Shown here in pieces: positions 51,456 through 59,622 of a DNA stretch of 64,000 bases. The stretch is from Sinimarinibacterium arenosum (GTDB taxonomy: Bacteria > Pseudomonadota > Gammaproteobacteria > Nevskiales > Nevskiaceae), in assembly GCF_005047655.1 (NCBI RefSeq), contig NZ_SUKF01000011.1:31578-95577 (forward strand), given 5' to 3'. The notes under the pieces are model-generated. The model was not told the DNA's origin, did no database searches, and was given only the letters and a program-made list of their open reading frames with translations. Position 1 is the stretch's first letter, and the number at the start of each line of letters is the position of its first letter. A program made the translations under genes and the position numbers.

Positions 51456-52691
51456 GTGCCCGAGCCGGCGGCCAGCACGCTGTCGCTGCGCCGCCTGGGC
51501 GCCGCGCCGCACCGGCTGATGTTCTTCGTCGGTGCGACAAACCTGCTCCTCGCCATGGCGTGGTGGACGGCGTGGCTGCTGTCGGCAAATGCGTCGACCC
51601 CGTGGATGCCGCAGCCGCGCGTACCTGCAGGCTGGCTGCATGCCTTCGTCATGCAGTACCAGATGCTGCCGAGCTTCATGTTCGGCTTCCTGTTGACGGT
51701 CTTTCCTCGCTGGATGGGGCTTGCCGAGTTGCCGCGCTGGCGTTACCTCCCGGTCGGGTTCGGCTTGTTCGGCGGCCAGATTGTCACGCTCGTTGGAGCA
51801 ACAGGGCCGAACTGGGCCCTGGTCGCCGGCTGGGCGATGACCGCGCTCGGCTGGCTCGCCGGCGTGTCCGCATTGGCGCCGCACCTGTGGCGGGAGCGCG
51901 GCACCACCTGGCATGCATGGTCGTGCCTGTGCGCGTTGCTCGTCGGCCTTTCCGGTCTCGCGATGTTCGGGGCGTTCCTGCTCGGCGCCGGCGCCTGGTG
52001 GCTGTTCGCCAGCATCAAGATCGGCACGTTCGGGTTTCTGCTGCTCATCTACCTGACGGTTGCCCACCGCATGTTTCCGTTCTTCGCGGGCAACGTCGTG
52101 GCCGGCTACGTGCCCTGGCGGCCCCTGTGGCTGCTCGCCGCGTTCTGGCTCGGCTGCCTGGCGCACCTCGCACTCGAACTGGTCCATGCCTACGTCTGGC
52201 TGTGGACGGTCGACGTGCCGATGTTCCTGCTCACCGCGTACCTGTGCCGGCGCTGGTGGCCGCGTCAGCCGCATGCGCAGCGGCCACCGCCGCTGCTGAT
52301 GGTGCTGTTTCTGGGGCTGGCCTGGTTGCCGGCGACATTCGCGCTCTATTCAGCCCAAAGCATCTGGTACGTCGTCACCGGAGCATTCGAGCTCGGCCGC
52401 GCGCCCGCGCACGCGCTCTTCATCGGCTTTTTCGGCAGCGTCCTGGTCGCCATGGTGACGCGCGTGACGCAAGGTCATGCCGGACGGCCGCTGGTGCTGC
52501 CGCCGATCGCGGTCTTTGCGTTCGCCACGATCCAGCTCGTCGCGATCGTCCGCATAGCCGCGGACGTCGCTCGGGATCCCATGCTCTGGCACGCGCTTGC
52601 CGGCGTCGGCTGGCTGTTGGCACTCGGACCCTGGGCACTGTGGCTGGCGTGGACCTACCTGGCGCCGCGCGCGGACGGAAAACCGGGCTGA
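51456..52691 (+). CDS. nnrS: NnrS family haem/copper membrane protein
   Basis: 411 residues from a GTG two bases after the norZ stop. About twelve helices with the NnrS landmarks: HRLMFFVGATNLLLAMAWW, LHAFVMQYQMLPSFMFGFLLTVFPRWM (read as QMLPSFMFGFLLTVFPRW), LTVAHRMFPFF and ALFIGFFGSVLVAMVTRVTQGHAGR (read as GFFGSVLVAMVTRVTQGH). NnrS protects cells against nitrosative stress and is usually near nor genes. Its His-rich helices bind haem b and copper. Operon with norZ. Confidence 0.9.
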   Translation: MPEPAASTLSLRRLGAAPHRLMFFVGATNLLLAMAWWTAWLLSANASTPWMPQPRVPAGWLHAFVMQYQMLPSFMFGFLLTVFPRWMGLAELPRWRYLPVGFGLFGGQIVTLVGATGPNWALVAGWAMTALGWLAGVSALAPHLWRERGTTWHAWSCLCALLVGLSGLAMFGAFLLGAGAWWLFASIKIGTFGFLLLIYLTVAHRMFPFFAGNVVAGYVPWRPLWLLAAFWLGCLAHLALELVHAYVWLWTVDVPMFLLTAYLCRRWWPRQPHAQRPPPLLMVLFLGLAWLPATFALYSAQSIWYVVTGAFELGRAPAHALFIGFFGSVLVAMVTRVTQGHAGRPLVLPPIAVFAFATIQLVAIVRIAADVARDPMLWHALAGVGWLLALGPWALWLAWTYLAPRADGKPG

Positions 52692-53095
52692 TGATCGAGT
52701 TCTATCCCCAGATCAAGTTCGTGCACGTCTTCACGGTGCTGCTGAGCGGCGGCCTGTTTCTCGTGCGCGGCATGCTCGTCCTCGGGGGGCGGCAGTCCTG
52801 GGCGCTCGCTGCACCGGTGCGCTACGTCAGTTACACGATCGATACGACGCTGCTGACCGCGGCGCTGATGCTGGTCTCGGTCCTGCCCGGCGCGATATTC
52901 GCCAACGGTTGGCTGACCGCCAAGCTCGCCCTGTTGGTCGCGTACATCGTGCTCGGCTCGTTTGCGCTCAAGCGAGGCCGCACGGCGACTGTCCGGGCGG
53001 TGACATGCGCGCTCGCGCTGCTCGCCTTTGCACTCATGTACAGCATTGCGCGGGCGCATCATCCGCTCGGCCTGCTGCGCCCGTGGCTGGGTTGA
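52691..53095 (+). CDS. SirB2-family membrane protein
   Basis: 134 residues with four helices (IKFVHVFTVLLSGGLFLVRGMLVL read as KFVHVFTVLLSGGLFLVRG, then YVSYTIDTTLLTAALMLVS, LALLVAYIVLGSFALKRG and AVTCALALLAFALMYSIARAHH) of the SirB2 family. The conserved His in KFVHV and RAHH may bind haem. ATG overlaps the nnrS stop by one base (TGATG). Function unknown; frequently linked to nnrS and cytochrome genes, and its coexpression here suggests a role with NO reduction. Confidence 0.8.
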   Translation: MIEFYPQIKFVHVFTVLLSGGLFLVRGMLVLGGRQSWALAAPVRYVSYTIDTTLLTAALMLVSVLPGAIFANGWLTAKLALLVAYIVLGSFALKRGRTATVRAVTCALALLAFALMYSIARAHHPLGLLRPWLG

Positions 53096-53121
53096 GCAGC
53101 GGCTTAACCTAAACCAGGACG

Positions 53122-53433
53122 ATGCGAAGCAATCACGATCCGCGGCACGGTGACGAAGCGGTTACCCGGTACGAGGCATGGCAGTGCATCGGTTGCGGAA
53201 AGATCGAAGCACCTCAGCCTTGCATCGGCGTCTGCAAGGATCGCAAGGTCGCGTTTGTCGACCCTGCCGACTTCGACCGGGTGTGCGCAGAACGGGATTC
53301 GTTGCTCGCGCGGCTCGAGAAACTCGGGGCGCTGGCTGCGACCGTCGCGTTCACGACGCCGCATGCGGGGAAATGGGAGCGATCCTGGCGATCGCTGCAG
53401 CGTCGAGTGCGCCTCCTTATGGCGGACCACTGA
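53122..53433 (+). CDS. small cysteine-rich protein of unknown function
   Basis: 103 residues. The N-terminal segment WQCIGCGKIEAPQPCIGVCKD holds four cysteines in two pairs (C-x2-C and C-x3-C), likely a zinc or Fe-S ribbon, followed by a predicted coiled-coil helix (RVCAERDSLLARLEKLGALAATV read in parts). No named family recognised. It lies 26 bases after the SirB2-like gene on the same strand and probably ends the norZ operon. Cytoplasmic. A zinc-ribbon regulatory or carrier role would be a guess. Confidence 0.55.
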   Translation: MRSNHDPRHGDEAVTRYEAWQCIGCGKIEAPQPCIGVCKDRKVAFVDPADFDRVCAERDSLLARLEKLGALAATVAFTTPHAGKWERSWRSLQRRVRLLMADH

Positions 53434-53649
53434 AGTCTGGTGAGCAATCGAGATGCGGCGCTCGAAAGGAAACGTGCAAACTTCTCTCACGCCTTCGGAA
53501 AGGGGGCCAAACTGACACCGGGACGTCTCGGGCGCCGGGACCAAACATCCTGGGCCTAGGTGGGCGCTTCGGTATCCGATCCCCGTTCGCCTCGCGGAAC
53601 GGCCGACGGCTAGATTGTCGGTGCGCAAGATCGAGTGTTTGAAGAGATC

Positions 53650-55650
53650 TCAGCCCCCGATCTGCCAGCTCAGCCGCAGCCACGTCTGCCGTCCCGGCTC
53701 GTTGATGCGGACCAGGGTCGGATAGCCTGGCACGGCACCGGCGGAGCGGCTCAGGTGTTCGGCGTAGGCGCGGTCGAAGACGTTGTCGATGCCGAGCACG
53801 ACGCGCAGGCCGAGGGAGCCGCGCCAGCCGGCGTGCAGCGCGAGCGTGCCTGAGCCCGGCGTCGTGCCGACGTCCTGGCCGACGATGTTGCCGTAGCCGA
53901 TCTGCACGCGGTCCTGCCGGTCGGCGCCACGCCAGACCGCGCCGGCGGCCCAGGCGGAGCGCTGCCAGTCGAGCGTGAGCCGGCCTTCGAGCGGTGGTGT
54001 CTGTGGCAGTGCCGTGCCGTCGCTGCGGTTTTCGCCGTGTACCCATGACAGCGCCGTGCCGACGCGCCATTCGGCGCCAAGCGCGCGGCCGAGTTCGGCC
54101 TCGCCGCCCCAGCGCCGCGCGTCGACATTGCGCGCGGTGCGGTCGCTGCGCGTGAGGATGTAGTCGTCGATGCGGCTGTAGAACAGCGCGACGCTTCCGC
54201 GCCAGCGACCGGACTCGCGCACGACGCCCAGATCGATCTCGCTGTTGCGCTCGGGGTCGAGATCGAACGCGTCGTAGCTGATGCGCTCCCAGTAGTCGGC
54301 CGGGCGCTGTGCGTGGCCGATGCCGGCGTAGGCCGTGTACGGGCCGCCATCGGCTTCGAGGCGCGCGAAGCCGCTGAACAGGTCATCGGTCTGCGTGTCG
54401 CCGGCGAAGTCGCCGCTGGTCCTGCGGTTATGGGCCACGTACCGGTCGTAGCGCAGGCCGCCGACCAGGCGCCGGCCGGGGACCCGGGCCCAGGTCGATT
54501 CCGCATAAACGCCGGTGATCCGGGCGTCCATGTCCGGCGTGCGCGGCAGCGGCCGGTAGTCCGGCTCGCCCATCATCGACATGGCGCTGCGCACGCGGTG
54601 CGTGTCCGCGCGGTGATCGCCGCCAACCGCCACGGTCAGTGACGGTGTCGGCGCCAGGTCGACGCTGGCACGCAACCCCCAGGTTTCGCGATCGGGATTG
54701 GAAACCATGGCCATCGCGCCCGGCGCTCGCGTGCGCAGGCTATAGTTGTCCATGACGTGATCGACATAGTTGCGGTAGACCTCGGCCTCGGCCTTGTCGG
54801 CGCGTGCGAATGGCTGTGCGATCGCGTAGCGCAGGAACAGGCCGTCGCGCTCGAACATCACGCCGTCCATCGCGCGGTCGGCGTACGCGGCTTCGCCGTC
54901 GGAGCGCTCCGCGCCCAGCGTTAGGCGCTGGTCCGCAGTCGGCGTCCAGTTGGCGCTGGCGCGCAGGTTCCAGCGGCGATACTCGCCGTGCACGTCGTTG
55001 CCGTCGCCGTCGGCATAGTCGTCCATCTGCGCCTGGCTGCCGTCGACGCGCAGGCCGCCGGCCTGGTTCTGCCAGCGCGCGCTGCCCGCGGTGTCGTACC
55101 GGCCGAAGCTGCCGGCGACGCCGCTGAGGCGATACGCGCTGCCGGGCACAGGGTCGTCATGCTCGAATCGGACGACGCCCGCCAGGTTGCCGTTGCCGTG
55201 GCGCACGGTCTGCGGTCCCTTGACGATTACGACCTCGTCGAAAGTCTCGGGATAGAGGTAGGCCGTCGGCGGGTCCATGCGCATGCCGCAGCCGCCGTAC
55301 AGCTCCTGGCCGTCGCTGAGGATGGTCAGGCGCGAGCCGGCTAGGCCGCGCAGCACCGGGTCGCCGTCGGCGCCGCCTTTGCGGATCAGGTTGAAGCCGG
55401 GGATGTTACGCAGATAGCTGGCGCCGTCGGCGGCCGGCAGCGGTTGCTGCGGGACCGACGCGTCGAGACGGATCGTCAGCGGCGCGCGCGTTTCCGGCGC
55501 AGTAACGACGATGAGGTCGAGCTGTTGCGGCTTGGTTTTCTTGTGGGCAGCTTCAGCCGGTGGCGTTGGTTCGGATGCAGGTTCGGCGGATGCCGCCGTG
55601 ACGGCAAGGGCGCAGACGAGCGCGAGCCCGCCGTGAACGAGAGGACGCAT
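53650..55650 (-). CDS. nosA: TonB-dependent copper receptor
   Basis: 666 residues, also called oprC in Pseudomonas. Signal peptide (LALVCALAVTAASAEP), a TonB box region (LDLIVVTAPETRAP), a plug domain (ASYLRNIPGFNLIRKGG, the copper-receptor signature YGGCGMRMDPPTAYLYPETF with its C-G-M-R-M copper ligands) and a 22-strand barrel ending in WLRLSWQIGG. It takes up copper over the outer membrane, needed for Cu-Z and Cu-A of NosZ; NosA-type receptors were first linked to that enzyme. Second gene of an operon with the DUF2946 protein. Confidence 0.93.
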   Translation of the reverse strand: MRPLVHGGLALVCALAVTAASAEPASEPTPPAEAAHKKTKPQQLDLIVVTAPETRAPLTIRLDASVPQQPLPAADGASYLRNIPGFNLIRKGGADGDPVLRGLAGSRLTILSDGQELYGGCGMRMDPPTAYLYPETFDEVVIVKGPQTVRHGNGNLAGVVRFEHDDPVPGSAYRLSGVAGSFGRYDTAGSARWQNQAGGLRVDGSQAQMDDYADGDGNDVHGEYRRWNLRASANWTPTADQRLTLGAERSDGEAAYADRAMDGVMFERDGLFLRYAIAQPFARADKAEAEVYRNYVDHVMDNYSLRTRAPGAMAMVSNPDRETWGLRASVDLAPTPSLTVAVGGDHRADTHRVRSAMSMMGEPDYRPLPRTPDMDARITGVYAESTWARVPGRRLVGGLRYDRYVAHNRRTSGDFAGDTQTDDLFSGFARLEADGGPYTAYAGIGHAQRPADYWERISYDAFDLDPERNSEIDLGVVRESGRWRGSVALFYSRIDDYILTRSDRTARNVDARRWGGEAELGRALGAEWRVGTALSWVHGENRSDGTALPQTPPLEGRLTLDWQRSAWAAGAVWRGADRQDRVQIGYGNIVGQDVGTTPGSGTLALHAGWRGSLGLRVVLGIDNVFDRAYAEHLSRSAGAVPGYPTLVRINEPGRQTWLRLSWQIGG

Positions 55651-55723
55651 GCAATGACTCCGGCGCCGGCCGCGGCGTGCGGGCCGGCGCGCTGAAATGA
55701 GATGGAAAACGCGAACGCGGGAG

Positions 55724-56098
55724 TCAGCGCGTGGCGGGTGGTCCGCGCGGCGGCGGCAGTGGGACAGGGCCCACAGAAGGGTGGGCAGGCAGTGCGACGC
55801 TCGTGGCCAGCGGAGCAGGCTTCGGCCAGTCGGCTATGGCGGCTGGGGCCGGCAGCGCTGCGCTGCAGCTCAGCGCGCAGAGTTTGCAGTCCGCTTGCGG
55901 CGTGCCGTCGAGGCGTTCCAGCGGAAGGCGCAGTTCCGGTGGCAGCTGCTGCTGCAATGCCGCCGCGCGCCCCGCGCTGCCGTCGCCGCAGAATGCTGCG
56001 CCGGCCATGCTGGCGTGGAGTGTGCCCAGCCACAGCTGGGCCAGCGCCGCCCACAGGGCGAGCGCGGACAGGATTTTATGACGGCGCAGGATCGGCAT
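55724..56098 (-). CDS. DUF2946-family protein
   Basis: 124 residues. An N-terminal hydrophobic signal/anchor (ILSALALWAALAQLWLGTLHAS read as ALALWAALAQLWLGTL), then Cys and Pro-rich stretches (AAFCGDG, CKLCALSCSAALP), typical of DUF2946, a family often placed next to copper-uptake and copper-resistance genes. The CxxC-like pair may bind copper in the periplasm. It is 73 bases upstream of the copper receptor on the same strand. An FNR-type box lies 39 bases before its ATG; a good -10 (AATAAT) at 56114-56109 would leave a very short leader, so the start may be elsewhere. Confidence 0.6.
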   Translation of the reverse strand: MPILRRHKILSALALWAALAQLWLGTLHASMAGAAFCGDGSAGRAAALQQQLPPELRLPLERLDGTPQADCKLCALSCSAALPAPAAIADWPKPAPLATSVALPAHPSVGPVPLPPPRGPPATR

Positions 56099-56136
56099 CG
56101 GCCGCGCAATTATTGCCGATGCTCTGGGGTGTGTTC

Positions 56137-56150
56137 TTGACTTTGATCAA
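56137..56150. promoter_or_regulatory. FNR/ANR/DNR-type box of the copper-receptor operon
   Basis: TTGACTTTGATCAA, one base off consensus, 39 bases before the DUF2946 ATG on the minus strand. AATAAT at 56114-56109 fits the class II -10. Suggests copper receptor induction with denitrification genes. Confidence 0.7.
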
Positions 56151-56259
56151 TCCGGAACCAGCGCGCGGCCCGGCAATTCGGAGAACACGTAAAGCAGCGC
56201 TTCTTCAACGCTTGGCTCCAGGGATGGAAAGGGAATGGCTGCCGATCTTCGCCGGACGC

Positions 56260-56519
56260 TTACTTCACGCTTGCCGACAGGTTGTCGAGCTTGATCACCG
56301 TGCCTTGCTGACTCGTCGTGCAGATCGCCTGCGCGATCTTGCTGCCGTTGACACGCGCATCGAGATCGACTGTGTAGTATTTTTTGCGCGCCAGCGCATC
56401 AATACGTCTCCGGACGTCTCGGCCTGCAGTGCCGTGGCGTCGGGACCTGCGCCAGCGCCGGAATCGCAGCCGGCCGTGGCCAGAACTGCGAATGACTGCA
56501 GCAGGCTGGACGCGCGCAT
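56260..56519 (-). pseudogene. degenerate copy of the 9913 small secreted protein
   Basis: From ATG 56519 a lipoprotein-like signal reads MRASSLLQSFAVLATAGC and continues for about 20 residues; the homology to the 9913 product (LARKKYYTVDL, AQAICTTSQQGTVI, stop at 56260) is in a different frame. Roughly the middle third of the homologue is missing and a frameshift joins the two parts, so I call it a pseudogene rather than a fusion. The 3' flank 'ttcgccggacgct' occurs in both copies. The ATG overlaps the hydrolase stop (ATGA). Confidence 0.6.
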
Positions 56520-58086
56520 CAGCGGGAGAAAACGGGCAGACTCACTTCGCCTTCGATCGTGAAGGCGTTGGCGAGGAAGTTGACCGGCTGGCCTTCGGGT
56601 TCGAACTCGCTGAAGTCGCCGTAGATCAGCACGCCCACCTGGCCGCCGTCGTGCAGGCGCTCGCCGACGCCGCGCAGCTCGATGTCGACATGCTCGCGGT
56701 CGCTGCGCAGGGCGCGCACTTGGTGATCCACCGGATACGGCGCCGCGTCGCCGTACTTCACGCCCACCGCGACGAAGGCCACGCCGGCCGTGCCGGGCAG
56801 GTCACTGGTGATTTTCAGGCTGGCGGTCGGAATGCCGGCCAGCACGAAGTTCTCGCCCCGGATCGGAGCCGCCAGCGGCACGAACACCGGACCGTTGGCC
56901 AGATCGCTGTTGGCCGAAGTGACGGCCGTCGGCGGAATGCTGACCACTGCCGCGCCACCGCGCGGCACTTGGTCCAGGCGCACGCCGCCGTCGTCGTCCA
57001 GCGAAATGCACACCTCCGGAATCTGCGCCAGCACCTGCGCGTTGCCACGCAGCTTGGCGTCCATCCATGCACGGATCGTTTCGATGGTGTCCACACCGCC
57101 GCAGGCGATGCTGCCGAGCGCGGCATTGGTGGAAAACGGCGCCGGCAGGATATGGCCGTGCTGATGCGTCAGCAGGCGCACGTCGCCGCCCAGCTGGCTC
57201 AGGAAGCGGTAGCCGTGCCAGGCGTGGTTGAGGCTGACCAGGGTGTCGCGCATGCCCTGCACGAACAGCGCGTCCACCGCCTGCATTTTGTAGGCGTCGG
57301 CCGGGTCGTCGTGGCGGCGTTCGAAGGCGGCCAGGCTGTGCTCGCCGAAGTATTCCGTGATGCCGGGTCCGGAAACCAGCAGGTCTTCGCTGAAGCGGGT
57401 CGCGGGCAGGTCGGCTGCTTCCTCGCAGGCGCCCTGCACGACGGCGTCCATCCTGCGCTGGTCGGTCTTGGCGACCAGGCACAAGCCGGAAAGCCAGCCC
57501 TTGGCCAGCGCGCCGCCAGCAGCAACTGGCAGCCGCCGCCGTAGCTGCCGCCGATCGTGCCCACACGCGGATCGCCGTGCGCGTCCAGCGCCAGGTCCAG
57601 ATTGGCCAGCGCCCAGTCGATCAGGGCCATCGCATCGCGTGTCTCGTAATCGGGGTCCATGACGCGCACCATTCCGCCGGACTGGCCGATGCCGCGCTCG
57701 TCAAAACTGATCACGGCGTAGCCGGCGTCCCAGAAACGCTTGACCTCCAGGTCCACAACGCGCGAGTACAGCGTCGACGTGTCGGCATTCTGGTTGTTGG
57801 TCTCGGCATCCGAGGCATTGATGCGATCCCCGCCCCAGCCGTGGCTGTGCAGGATCAGCGGATAGCGCTCGCCTGCGCGATGGGCCGGCACGAACACCGT
57901 GGCGGCGATCGCGGTGGTGGCGGCGCCGCTGAGATTGTCCGGCGCCGGCGAATCGACGCTGATGTCGTAGGCCTGCGCCGCGACGGTCCCCGCATCGGCA
58001 ACGACCGACGATGCGTGATGGCCTGCACCGCAGGCGCTCAGACCGGCGGCCAGGAGTGGCAGCAGACAGCGGATGATGATGGGCAT
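56519..58086 (-). pseudogene. frameshifted alpha/beta hydrolase lipoprotein
   Basis: Two frames together encode one alpha/beta hydrolase of about 520 residues. The N-terminal frame (ATG 58086; lipoprotein signal LLPLLAAGLSAC) reads through the oxyanion HSHGWGGDR region, the FDERGIGQSGG strand and the nucleophile elbow GGSYGGGCQLLLAA, then goes out of frame near 57515. The second frame continues with LAKGWLSGLCLVAKTDQRRMD-like sequence (from about 57500), includes LTHQHGH and runs to the TGA at 56521-56519. One base loss or gain at 57505-57520 would restore the gene. Resembles S15/X-Pro-type esterases. Could be a sequencing error; see finding. Confidence 0.7.
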
Positions 58087-58366
58087 GATGGTTCCTCGAG
58101 TCGGTCCGCATTGCGTGGCCGACCTGCTACGGGTCTTCGTCATCCTCTCGATCGAATCCAGCTTCCGCTTGAGCGCGACAATTTCATGCCGATGCGAAGT
58201 GGATAGTCGTTGAAGCGGGGCGACCGCTTGGCGAATTGTCTTTTTGGAGAGGCCACTATTTCAGCTTTAGATGCCCGCGATGTCGGCCATACCGGTATCC
58301 GCTTACTTGGAGGCCGTGAGTACAGGCAGCAGAGCAGCAAGATTGGCCCATCACCCGGCTCTGAGA
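58087..58366. other. intergenic region before the element
   Basis: About 280 bases with no gene recognised. AT-richer than the preceding genes from about 58180 onward (tttttggagagg, atttcagctttag). The boundary of the accessory element may lie here. Confidence 0.4.
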
Positions 58367-58430
58367 GGGTGACAGAGTTATCAACAGAGCCTGTGGACGA
58401 CCTTGTGGAGAACGTCGGCGACTGTCACCC
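58367..58430. repeat. inverted repeat enclosing DnaA-box-like sequences
   Basis: Perfect 9-base arms GGGTGACAG (58367-58375) and CTGTCACCC (58422-58430). Between them are three DnaA-box-like 9-mers: TTATCAACA (58378), TGTGGACGA (58392, reverse) and TGTGGAGAA (58404, reverse), one, two and two bases off TTATCCACA. It lies just past the PIN-like gene end. Possibly an origin or partition-like site of a plasmid-derived element. Confidence 0.45.
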
Positions 58431-58491
58431 CACAATGCGTTTGCAGCTTGATTCTCAGCGCTTTGCCGAAAATGTTACCGCAGGGTCGACA

Positions 58492-59622
58492 TCACCGTCG
58501 CAGATAATCGAGAACCTCGCGTTCGCTGGCCACGACGTGGCACGAAAACTCCTTGTGCAACGCCACGTGCCCCGATCGCAGCAGCACCTTGAGGGGATGG
58601 TCCGTGAAGAATGCGTCACAGTATCCGACAGCTGCGGCGGCGTGATGGAAATCGAGGAGGTCGTGTCCGTCGAGATTGCGTTTGCGATCCCATCGCACGG
58701 CTGCATGGCACTTGGCGTGAACATAGAGGGTCGGCAAACACTTCCCGATCTGCTGGGGTCGCTTCTCAAACAAGTGGATGAAAAAACCGTGCAGTCTGCG
58801 TTCCTGCTCGGTGCGTTGCTCAGGCGTCTGCACCGGCGGGCCACCATGCTTGCGCGCATACAGTTCGAGCATCACGTCGGCCATCTGTCCCTTCATCAAA
58901 TCCAGGCCGCCGGCTACTTCGTTGAGGACGGCCTGCCGGAAGATACGAATTTGATGCGCATGGGTCCTGGCGCTCGCGTTGAGTCTGTATGCGATCGCCT
59001 CGAAGGGGTAGGGCATTGGGGGCTCGCCGATCGTGGCCACGAGGTCCGCCAGCGACAGCCGCGACAGGTGATCGATGAACGCCTTCTGCAGCGCCTGCTC
59101 CTCAGCCGCATCGAGGGGAAGCCCCCTTGGATAGGCGGCGCCCAGCAGCAAGCCCTGCCGGGTCCAGACCAGATGAGCCAACGGGTGCACGTTTTCTCGC
59201 GCACCATCCTGATACAGATAGTGGGCGATCTCCGTGCCCACGCGCCGCTCTTCAGTGTGGAGTGCGACACCCAGGCTGAGTTCGTCGATCAGTTGCGCCG
59301 TGGTTGTCCGCGTCACGGGATCCGACTGCCGCATCAGCTCCGTGAACGTGACGTCGCTCATTGGGCAGAGCGCGATACCCGCTGCGACCTGGGCGCGCAG
59401 CCGCTCCAGGATCTCGGTATACAGAGGCGACTGCGCGCGTCCGAGCACGACATTGCGCAGCAGGACCCAATATCGCGTATCGAGGTACAGCTTGCGCCGA
59501 TGGGCGATCGACGCGCCCAGGGCGATACCGACCTGTCGAAGGTGCTCGTCCGTCGAGACTTCCGGCTGACGCCGGTGCCGTTCAATCGACTCGCGCATCG
59601 CATCCGTAGGGATTGCGCTCAC
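58492..59622 (-). CDS. PIN-like domain protein of unknown function
   Basis: 376 residues from GTG 59622, overlapping the integrase stop (GTGA). N-terminal KLYLDTRYWVLLR (D48) and C-terminal DGHDLLDFHHAAAAVGYCDAFFTDHPL read in parts (DLLDFHHA, GYCDAFFTD, about 318-345) have the acidic residue pattern of PIN-type nucleases (first Asp, DxxD, TD). The middle third is helical with no family assigned. A PIN fold suggests RNA or DNA nuclease activity, but the middle insertion makes it unlike small VapC toxins. It is coupled to the recombinase; a cargo or defence gene of the element is plausible. I cannot assign a substrate. Confidence 0.6.
   Translation of the reverse strand: MSAIPTDAMRESIERHRRQPEVSTDEHLRQVGIALGASIAHRRKLYLDTRYWVLLRNVVLGRAQSPLYTEILERLRAQVAAGIALCPMSDVTFTELMRQSDPVTRTTTAQLIDELSLGVALHTEERRVGTEIAHYLYQDGARENVHPLAHLVWTRQGLLLGAAYPRGLPLDAAEEQALQKAFIDHLSRLSLADLVATIGEPPMPYPFEAIAYRLNASARTHAHQIRIFRQAVLNEVAGGLDLMKGQMADVMLELYARKHGGPPVQTPEQRTEQERRLHGFFIHLFEKRPQQIGKCLPTLYVHAKCHAAVRWDRKRNLDGHDLLDFHHAAAAVGYCDAFFTDHPLKVLLRSGHVALHKEFSCHVVASEREVLDYLRR

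Noticed and set aside
56281..56300. cgagcttgatcaccgtgcct as an FNR box
   Set aside because: Only one half-site (TTGAT) matches; it lies inside the degenerate copy.
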